Of a stretch of DNA of 64,000 nucleotides, positions 56,460 to 64,000 are shown piece after piece. Made by a program: the position numbers and the translations under genes. The stretch is taken from positions 1 to 64,000 of the forward strand of contig JAKOGI010001182.1 of NCBI GenBank assembly GCA_029747015.1. The letters are read 5' to 3'. The notes under the pieces are model-generated. The model was given only the letters and a program-made list of their open reading frames with translations. It did not search any database and was not told the origin of the DNA. Each line of letters starts with the position of its first letter. Positions within the stretch are counted from its first letter, which is position 1. This stretch comes from Carnegiea gigantea (taxonomy: Eukaryota; Streptophyta; Magnoliopsida; Caryophyllales; Cactaceae).

Positions 56460-57468
56460 ATCAAACACTGTGAACACCAACTAAGTCCAAGCAATGCTCG
56501 AACTTAGCTATAAGGAGAGGTTTGGTCAGTATGTCTATAGGATTTTCAGAAGTATGCACTTTCTTCACAGTAATCTCCTCTGTAGCAATTGTATCTCTAA
56601 CATAATGGTACTTGACACTTATATACTAGGTCTTGGAATGATAAGCATCATTCTTGGTCAGGTGGATAGCGCTCTAACTATCCGAAAACACCTCAGTAGT
56701 ATTTTGTGGCACTCCAAGCTCAGTAACAAGGCTCCTCAACCAGGTAGCATCCTTCACACCTTCGATAGCAGCAACATATTCAGTCTCAGTAGTAGAGAGG
56801 GCTGCAATAGACTGAAATGATGCTTTCCATGAGATAGCACTTGCACACATAGTGAAGATATACCCTGAAATGGACCTCCTCCTGTTAAGATCACCAGTAT
56901 AATCAGAATCAACAAAACCTTTAACATCCCATGCAGTAGCTTTGTTCATGTCAAACACCAATCCTCTATCAATAGAACCCTTCACATATCTAAGGATCCA
57001 CTTCACTGCCTCCCAATGATCCCTACTAGGATTATGCATATAATGACTTACCACACTAACAGCATGTGACAAGTCAGGCCTAGTGCACACCATAGCATAC
57101 ATCAAACTATCAACTGCACTAGAATAAGGGACATGAGACATCTTCTCAATGTCCTCCTCTGATTGTGGACAAGACCCAGTAGACAATTTGAAATGAGTAG
57201 CAAAAGGTGTGGAAATTGCCTTACAGTCACCCATACTAAATCTATCAAGTACTTTCTCAAGGTATCGACTTTGAAATAAGTACAGCTTACCGGCCTTTCG
57301 ATCCCTCTGAATCTCCATGCCTAGTATCTTCTTTGCTGCACCAAGGTCCTTCATCTCAAACTCCCTACTGAGTTGAGATTTTAACTTGCTGATCAAGAAC
57401 TCATCCTTGGAAGCTATCAACATATCATCAATGTATAGCAGTAAGTAAGCAAAGGAACCATCATAAAA
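56460..57468 (-). pseudogene. Copia RT C-terminus and RNase H
   Basis: The open piece 57423-56674 begins just after the palm box (LLLYIDD lies at about 57450-57430) with MLIASKDEFLISKLKSQL. It continues RDRKAGKLYLFQSRYLEKVL, then the RNase H FVDSDYTGDLNRRRSISGYIF and STTETEYVAAIEGVKDATWL. A stop follows VFSDS (about 56674), exactly where the family has DNQSAI. The same frame resumes as SAIHLTKND and runs to HCLDLVGVHSV near 56480. Confidence 0.94.
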
Positions 57469-58080
57469 TTACCTAAAATACACACAATTGTCATACCGAC
57501 TACGTGTGCTTCCCTGCCCAATCATAAAAGTATCAAACCTTTTATACCACTGCATAGGAGCCTGCTTGAGTCTATACAAGGACTTCTTCAAACGGCATAC
57601 ATATTGTTCTTTCCCGAGAACAACAAAACCCTCAGGTTGCTTCATGTAAATCTCCTTCTCCAACTCCCCATGAAGGAATGCAGTCTTTGCATCCAGTTTC
57701 TCCAATTCCAGATCGAATAGAGCAACAAAAGTAAGTAGTACTCTAATAGAAGTGTGACGAACAACAGGAGAGAATACCTCATTGTAGTCAATACCTTTCT
57801 TTTGGTTGCATCCACGAACAACCAAGCGTGCTTTCCACCTTGCATCTTCAACCTCGGGTATGCATTCCTTTCTTTTATAGATCCACGTGGCAGTTACGGC
57901 TCTCCGACCTTGAGATAGCTTATAAAGTTCCTAAGTCTGATTCTTATGCAGGCTCTCCATCTCCTCTTGCATAGCTAGGACCCAATTAGACGAACTAGAG
58001 ATTGCTTCAGAATAAGTTGAAGGTTCCAAACCTTTAGGAATCTCCTCTGCAATTGAAAGTGCGTATGCTATCAGTCCCTA
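57469..58080 (-). pseudogene. Copia RT N-terminal part
   Basis: Open piece 57825-57469: KKGIDYNEVFSPVVRHTSIR, LDAKTAFLHGELEKEIYMKQ, then CRLKKSLYRLKQAPMQWY, the standard Copia fingers and palm. A stop at 57468 separates it from the YIDD segment. Upstream to ~58080 the entrance region is readable with stops. Confidence 0.93.
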
Positions 58081-58366
58081 ATCAGCATTCTAGTGAGCAG
58101 GCTTCCCTGATCTCCCTACAAGGACGATCACGAGCTATGGAATAATCAACCTTCACCTAAGACTGATCAGAACTGATAGTACTAGGTTCAGTAACCTGAA
58201 CCTTCCTGTTGGGCTGATTAGCAGCTTCACCTGGATCTGCAACAGTCTCCACCTCTATCTCCATGCTCCCACTGGCATCCTCCTGATCACCTGCACCAGT
58301 AGAAGAAATAATAGGATTCTTTCCAGAAGATAACATAACAGTCTCATTGAAAGTTACATCCCTGCT

Positions 58367-59188
58367 CTAAACAACTTTCTTAGACTCAGGACACCACATG
58401 CGGTACCCTTCAGACTTAGATGCATAACCAAGAAACATGCATTTGACAGCCTTAGGGGCTAACTTCCCATTATTCACATGCGCATAAACAGGACATCCAA
58501 ATATTCTTAAAATAGAATAATTAACAGGATTACCTGACCATACTTCTTCTGGAATCTGAAAGTTGATGGAGGTGCGTGGTGAACGATTCATCAAATAACA
58601 GGCTGTAGAAATAGCCTCAGCACAGAAAGCTTTACAATCCCAAAGCCTTGCATTAGAAAGCATACAGCGAGCTTTCTCCAGTAGAGTCCTATTAATTTGT
58701 TCTGTAACTCCATTCTATTGCGGTTTTCTAACCAAAGTTTTGTGCCTAGCTATGTCATTCACCACGCAGAGCGCATTGAACTCTGACTCAACAAACTTAA
58801 GATCATTATCAGTCCTAAGCTTCTTGATCTTTCTCCCAGTCTGGTTCTCAACTAGAGCCTTGAACTTCTTGAACATGGAGAGTGTCTTATTTTTCTATCT
58901 CAAGAAGTAAACCCAAATTTTGCGTGAGAAATCATCAACAAAAATCAACATGTAGTGCTCACGTCCAAGACAAGGAATCTTTGAAGGATCCCACAAATCA
59001 GAATGATTATAATCAAGGATCTCTTGCGCATGGTGCTTCGCTATAGAGAAACTTACCCTGTTCTGTTTCCCAAACACATAGTGATCACAAAAGTCAAGCT
59101 TACCCGTACCAGCGCTACGCAGATAAACTTTCTTGCTCAGAATGGTCATCCCTGTCTCAGTCATATAGCCCAATCTCATATTCCATAA
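58367..59188 (-). pseudogene. Copia pre-integrase and integrase
   Basis: 59179-58895 includes the HHCC finger end (CDHYVFGKQNRVSF) and the first core Asp in NHSDLWDP, followed by FVDDFSRKIWVYFL. 58890-58665 has LRTDND (second Asp) and, after one stop in RKPQ*NGVTEQ, the third catalytic Glu. 58663-58367 is the C-terminal NRSP...RIFGCPVYAHV...KCMFLGYASKSEGY region. The DDE residues all appear present; stops break the frame. Confidence 0.93.
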
Positions 59189-59402
59189 CCTTGTAGCATC
59201 AACATCTGCTGGAGTTGAGGCTTTTGTACCGCAGTCCCTTCATCAACACCATGGCACCCTTTATCACATTTATGACATCATTCTCCATAGTAATCCTGCA
59301 ACCATTAGTTTCAAGAGTACCCAAGGAGATCAAACAACGAGTCATATCAAGAATGTGACGAACCTTAGATAAGGTTCTAACTACACCATCATGGGTTTTA
59401 AT

Positions 59403-59720
59403 CTACATAGTACCTATTCCTGCAACCTTGCACTCAGCATCGTTGCCCTTAAGTACAACCTCAGTATCAACAGGCTCATAAGTGGCAAACCAGTCCCTAT
59501 GAGGACATATATGATATGTACAACCAGAATCTAAAATCCAATCATCACTTAACCTCTTCCTAGAGGTGGTGGCCAAAGACGTAGTGGCAAGCAACACATC
59601 ACCATCAGACTCTGACTCTACAACACAATCAACTGTAGCAGTTTTCTTATCATGATCCTCCTTTTCCTTTTTCCCTTTCTTATTTTTCAACTTCCAGCAG
59701 TTAGCCTGAATATGACCTAA
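59403..59720 (-). pseudogene. Copia zinc knuckle and protease
   Basis: The knuckle near 59745-59700 reads YKFCGKLGHIQANC, the first Cys of CCHC being Tyr. The protease active motif DDWILDSGCTYHICPHRDWF is intact with its catalytic Asp. It then runs VVLKGNDAECKVAGIGTM before a stop at ~59402. Confidence 0.93.
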
Positions 59721-60480
59721 TTTACCACAGAACTTATAGGTCTTATTTGAATGAGGATTCCTAGACTTAGGACCATTCTTTCTCCTATTACTATTCTCTT
59801 TTTCTCAATTGTTCTACCCCTAACAACTAATCCCGCAGCTGAATCAGCATGGATATCATGGTCAAATTTCTCCTGAGACAACAAATTAGGCTTGATATGC
59901 TCAAACGATATAGTATCAGAATTACTACATAGCATAATCTCCTTAAAGTGTTTATAAGAAGGGGGTAACGACACAACAAGCAAAATAGCCTTATCCTCAT
60001 CCTCAATTTTCACATCCAGGCTTTCCAAATCAACAATAATAGAATTAAAATCATTTAGGTGCTTTTGAACAGGAGTACCTTCAGCCATACGAAAATTGTA
60101 CAACCTTTCCTTTCAAATGGATCTTATTGGTGAGACTTTTCGTCATGTAAAGTTCCTACAGCCGAATCCAAAGATCCACCACAGTTGCCCTATCGAGCAC
60201 CTCTCGTAAGGCATGTGGCGCTAGGCACAACTCAATAGCTAAAACTGCGTTCAACTCTAGTTCCTTCTATTCCTTGTCTGTCAACAATCCACGCCTCTTC
60301 TTCTACTCTGCTGCCCATTGTTCATCAGTCATCTTTTCGGGTTTCTTATGAGGTCCTTGCAAAACCTTCCACAACCTTTGCTGGATGAGAACTGCTCTCA
60401 TTTGTACCTTCCAGAGATTAAAACTAATCTCCCCATTAGACTTCTGAATATCAACCTTTATAATTGAAGACATCCTGAAC
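59721..60480 (-). pseudogene. Copia gag
   Basis: Starts near 60473 (MSSIIKVDIQKSNGE within a longer frame), then SFNLWKVQMRAVLIQQRLW as in Tnt1-like gag. A stop after EQWAAE (~60303). Resumes at 60103 with YNFRMAEGTPVQKHLNDFN and LLVVSLPPSYKHFKE, the C-terminal UBN2 segment. Breaks near 60300 and 60110. Confidence 0.92.
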
Positions 60481-60484
60481 CAAT

Positions 60485-60496
60485 GCTCTGATACCA
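60485..60496 (-). promoter_or_regulatory. primer-binding site, tRNA-iMet
   Basis: Minus strand TGGTATCAGAGC, two bases after the 5' LTR. Confidence 0.97.
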
Positions 60497-60498
60497 CT

Positions 60499-61006
60499 TG
60501 TTAGGAATTAGAGCAAACCAATGGTGGAAGCATTAGGATGAATAATGATATTCAGAAGTAAACAAACAATGATAACAAGAATAATAAAGAACACCAAGAT
60601 TTACGTAGAAATCCAATGCGGGAAAAAAACCATGGACAGGGACGAGCACCAACAATCCACTATATGAGGAAGTGAGTACAAAACAATCACAATCACAATG
60701 AGTGATTTGATTAGGGAACAGGATTACAATATTCTCTTTCACAAATCTCTCTCTTTCTCTCCAGCGATTTCAGTTGGTATTAAGTGTATGTGGGATGATA
60801 AAGAAGGTAGGAGACTTGCCCCTTATAAAGGGGCAGGATGAAGTAAACTGCTGCAAACCCTAGCAATCAGCCGCGAACCCTAGCCGCATGTCGCGGCACC
60901 ACGTAGCACGGTCGTGCCATGGCGCACGGGTTGTCCATGCCACTTCACTAGCCTGGGTGGCACAGGGCCCTCGTGCCACATTTATTTTGGGCCACCCATT
61001 CTAACA
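60499..61006 (-). repeat. 5' LTR of Copia 55906-61006
   Basis: + strand TGTTAGGAATTAGAGC to CCCATTCTAACA. 508 bp against 490 bp in its partner. Scattered substitutions plus an insertion near 60665-60715. Confidence 0.95.
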
Positions 61007-61011
61007 AAGCT

Positions 61012-61489
61012 TTTTGCTTGGCGTCATTGAGCTATTTTATGGAATAGCTTTCCCAGCATGATTTTTGTTAATTTATTAGTTAAAAGAGTAGCTAATGTTA
61101 AACATCTGTTCTGGCTCTATGAATTGAGGTCTTTAACTGAGGGATCAACTACACACACAGAAAAGCCTATTTCCTTCCTTGATAAAATTAGGAACTCAAC
61201 GCATTTCATGTTTTTAGATCGTACAAACTTAATATGCCATATATGTTACCTCACCCGTGAATGCACATGATTGGGAAGCATGTGCATGTTGTATCTAGTG
61301 AGGGTGACTGCCAGAGCCTTTTGGGTAGAACAGATACTGAAGATGGGCAGAATTACCTCAAAGGATCGTGTCTAACATGCTCAGACCATAACTGGTCTTC
61401 TCTAACATTTTTTATTCTGCAGCATCTTATTTCTAATTTATTTGCAACATTTTATCTTTGTAAATAGGGAAAAAAAAACACTTATTTCT
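61012..61489. other. unassigned DNA with a 9-bp hairpin
   Basis: No domain in the short frames at 61058-61467. A perfect inverted repeat ATGCACATG/CATGTGCAT lies at 61261-61287 with a 9-nt loop; significance unknown. Confidence 0.45.
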
Positions 61490-61640
61490 CACTACAAGAA
61501 ATTATTTCAATTATGACAAAAAATTACGAGGGTACGGTTCTGTGGCCATTAGAAGCCACATTTTTACAATTCTAATTTAGTCAGGCCACAAAAAATACAT
61601 ATTATTTTGGAGTACTATGTAATCTCATTGTAGGTGGTCC
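61490..61640 (+). mobile_element. CACTA terminal end
   Basis: CACTACAAGAAATTATTTC at 61490 is a canonical CACTA-type terminus, followed by subterminal words such as GGCCA...GCCACA. The opposite end is not found downstream, so it is truncated, probably by the LTR that follows. Confidence 0.6.
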
Positions 61641-62547
61641 AACACTCATCATGAAATTGTAATTATTTTGGTTTTTATCCTTTTTGGGCTAAATTACACG
61701 GCTATATTAAGTGGCTAATCAGTTTTTATCCCGTGAGTATCAAATCCCTATATTTTAGGAGAATCTTATCTTCTTTGTTCCTAGCCGTTGGAAATCTGAA
61801 GAAATCTTCTAAGCTGCTAAAATCAGAAGATTTTTCTATCTTTTTTGAAGGAGTTAGCCGTTGGGTTTGCTTGCTTAAATAAGAAAATCTTTTCACTCCT
61901 TTCGGCAGAGATACACAAGGGAAAAATCGGTTTCTTTCACAAACACATTGAGATTTCTGAAGCTACATTTCAAAAGAAAAAACCGTAACAAGATTGTGCA
62001 AAAATTGAGCTTTCAAAACCATAGGCATACTAGGACTTCATTGTACCTTGCATCTGCTTAAGTCAGAAGCACCCCAGTAAGGTGTTTTGTATCCTTGATC
62101 TCATATCAAAAGTAAGTGAGTGTGTCCTTAGTCGTGTGGACTTTGGACGTGTCCAATCTAGAGAGATTTGGACGTGGTGTAACCTATCTTAGAGAAGAAG
62201 GTTACGTGGGTTACAAGTTGTAACAAGGAGTGTTACTTTTGTAACGTGTTCAGCCCGTTAGTAAAGTGGTTAAATCCTACACGAGATAGGTCGTGGTTTT
62301 TCACACCTCAGTTAGGCTAGAGGTGTTTTCCACGTAAAAATCGTGTGTGCTTTATTTCCGCTTTTATCTACTTGATTTTCGCTTCTGAACCAATTGGGAA
62401 TAGCCACTGCAAACAAGGCCCAAGACTGTTCGCCATTCAGAAACAGTCTCTACAATCAAGGTCTAAGGCTGTTTGTCAGTAAATAGGCAAAAATCGGACA
62501 CCACAATTCACCCCCCTCTTGTGGTCGTGTACTCTTAGAATTCAACA
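61641..62547 (+). repeat. Copia LTR, likely solo or truncated
   Basis: The 3' half has GGTCGTGGTTTTTCACACC, TTCCACGTAAAAATCGTG and the C-rich AATTCACCCCCCTCTTG near 62504, ending GAATTCAACA at 62547. From memory this order is characteristic of several plant Copia LTRs (SIRE/Tork types) just before their primer site. No primer site follows; family A sequence resumes at 62548. The left boundary is uncertain and no TSD was found. Confidence 0.55.
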
Positions 62548-64000
62548 AATGCTAAAACCAAAAATATACACAACCTCCTTAGGATAGATATAGGTAACAT
62601 TCCACTAGCAAAGCTAATCCACAGGTGGCCCAAAACGATGCAAAAAACATTAGCAAACAGATTAGGGAATGAGATTTTTGAAGACCACTTGGTAGACCGC
62701 AATGTCAAATTTGAATCAATCCCCCCAAAATGTCAAATACGGTCATTCAACATATGAAACAAGTGAGGCTAGTAGGACTGGTAGAACCTCACTATAGTTT
62801 TGTGGCACTCATCACTGATGTGTTTGAAAATGTATACATATATGAAGGTTCCCTCAATTCTTATTCCTTAGACTCAAATCTGCCATAAGCTTGACTAGAT
62901 TCTCAAATTCGCTATCACTAAAATTAAAGCACACTAGGCAATCCTGAGAACTTTCATAGGGTTGTAATGGGGCTATGGGTGAAGGCAAGTCGGGAACAAA
63001 TGTTTTAGAAATGAGGAGCTAGAAGCCATAGACTACGAGCTCAATGATTCCAATACATCATACTGCATCCCTCTTAGACCACTATAGCTTATCAATAAAA
63101 TACATCGCCAATTGAAGGGTGAAAGACTTGAAAATCATAAGAATTTAAAATTCCAACAATGTTAACACTTTCTTCACCTTTTTTCACTTTTCTCTTTTTT
63201 TTTTTCATTTTGTGTTGTTTTTTTTAAATTTTTTTTCCAAATGAGTTAGCCAAGGGAAATTTGTAATGAACTTTAAATTCCAACTCTGCTCTAAACTTTT
63301 CACAATTAGACAAGGAACTTATCAAGATCTCACATCCCTTCACCAAAGAACCAAAGCCCACTAAAAAAGAAAAATCCACTTTACCAATGCCTTATCAAGC
63401 TTGATGCAAAAGAATGAAATGATCCTCTGGTCTTGGCTTAAGGGTAAGATAATCATTTTGCCATAGGCTGTAATAGGAGGTTCAAATCAAGAAAAACAAA
63501 TAGAGGCTCAAAGGAACTAGCAAGGGATATAATATACACAAAGGTGGGTGTTTGGCCATTGAGTTTAAAAAATTAGAGAAAAATATCTCAATCATATTGT
63601 CTAAATGCTTATGTGAAATGTGATCTTGAATAAGAATCAAAGCAAGTTCTAGAGAAATAATGCCAAAGAAGAGCCACACAAGAAAGAAATATGAGACTAA
63701 ATAAATAAATAGTATCTAAAAGCTCAAAGCCTCACAGGGCATCTACCAAGGTTACAACTGGCTCATTAGTAAATACATGCCAAAATTCATGTAAAGACTC
63801 ATGAGGCAAATAACTTGCACTCAATATGTGGTCAAAACATAGATCTCATTTTTGCAAACTCATTCTCAAATACTTTATGTACAATTTAGGTGAATCAAAG
63901 GATCAAACTGAACCATAGAAGTATACCAAATATAAAAAGATCATCATCGGAGGATTTTTTAAAATTTTTTTTCAAAATTTTTGGTTTCTAGTAAATGCAT
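62548..64000 (-). mobile_element. third family A element, 3' untranslated region
   Basis: Aligns with about 31540-32990 of element Y (AACATT...AACAGATTAG(G/A)GAATGA, CTCATCACTGATGTGTTT, CAAATCTGCCATAA and AGCCACACAAGAAAGAAATATGAG). Same minus-strand orientation. No coding sequence, as in the other copies. Continues beyond the window. Confidence 0.8.

Larger units (their letters stand above)
55906..61006 (-). mobile_element. complete Copia element (Tork/Tnt1-like)
   Basis: 5.1 kb with LTRs 55906-56395 (490 bp) and 60499-61006 (508 bp), iMet primer site, polypurine tract and target duplication AAGCT at 55901-55905 and 61007-61011. The gag (SFNLWKVQMRAVLIQQ) and RT (YIDD) types resemble the Tork/Tnt1 lineage. 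RT keeps YIDD, the protease keeps DSGCTYH and the integrase keeps its Glu. A handful of stops and frameshifts separate the domains, so it is inactive but less decayed than the other Copia. Confidence 0.96.

Noticed and set aside
61261..61287. 9-bp perfect hairpin considered as a terminator or miRNA precursor
   Set aside because: Too short for a plant miRNA precursor and no gene beside it; likely chance.

Overview
This window is nuclear DNA of a flowering plant, probably a eudicot, and is AT-rich. It consists almost entirely of transposable elements in various stages of decay. I find no host gene, tRNA, rRNA or CRISPR array that I can support. Evidence for a plant: Ty1/Copia and Ty3/Gypsy elements primed by initiator-Met tRNA (TGGTATCAGAGC), Athila/Tat-type Gypsy elements with a TTTGGCACCG primer-binding region, an Au-like plant SINE, plant LINE reverse transcriptase remnants, Helitron ends, CACTA ends and Tourist-like MITEs. 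The lack of genes and the deep nesting suggest gene-poor, possibly pericentromeric, chromatin; that is inference.

Layout, left to right. 1-340: (TA)n tract. 955-3410: broken Copia pol on +, interrupted by a simple-sequence-rich element. 5277-7185: Helitron-like element. 8047-8202: SINE with target-site duplication (TSD). 8697-9088: MITE with TTA TSD. 9829-14800: complete but dead Copia on -, with 220-bp LTRs and TSD TTAGT. 15636-17740: simple-repeat and foldback region. 17885-21868: a nest of LINE, Gypsy LTR (family B), hAT, Harbinger-like element and small foldback. 21869-25040: decayed family B interior. 25041-43642: a cluster of Athila-like elements (family A) on -. These carry gag but no pol. 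Three LTRs stand in tandem at 27718-31505, and one member is split by a 7-kb Gypsy chromovirus (33991-41005, pol on -). 43980-45460: LINE on +. 47926-49087: second family B LTR. 49100-49980: LINE and Copia scraps. 50238 onward: Helitron 3' end, a 1-kb terminal-inverted-repeat element with a ~175-bp tandem repeat, and a small CACTA element (52154-53469). 54550-55606: internally deleted mini-Copia with TSD CACCA, flanked by duplicated DNA. 55906-61006: complete Copia on - with TSD AAGCT. 61490-62547: CACTA end and a Copia LTR. 62548-64000: the 3' region of a third family A element.

No genes here work together as a host pathway. What connects the parts is insertion history. Exact TSDs prove several separate insertions, and the nesting gives their relative order. 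The most interesting candidates are the gag-only family A with its tandem LTRs and duplicated polypurine tract, the TIR element built on a ~175-bp tandem repeat, and a GC-rich block of three hairpins in AT-rich surroundings.
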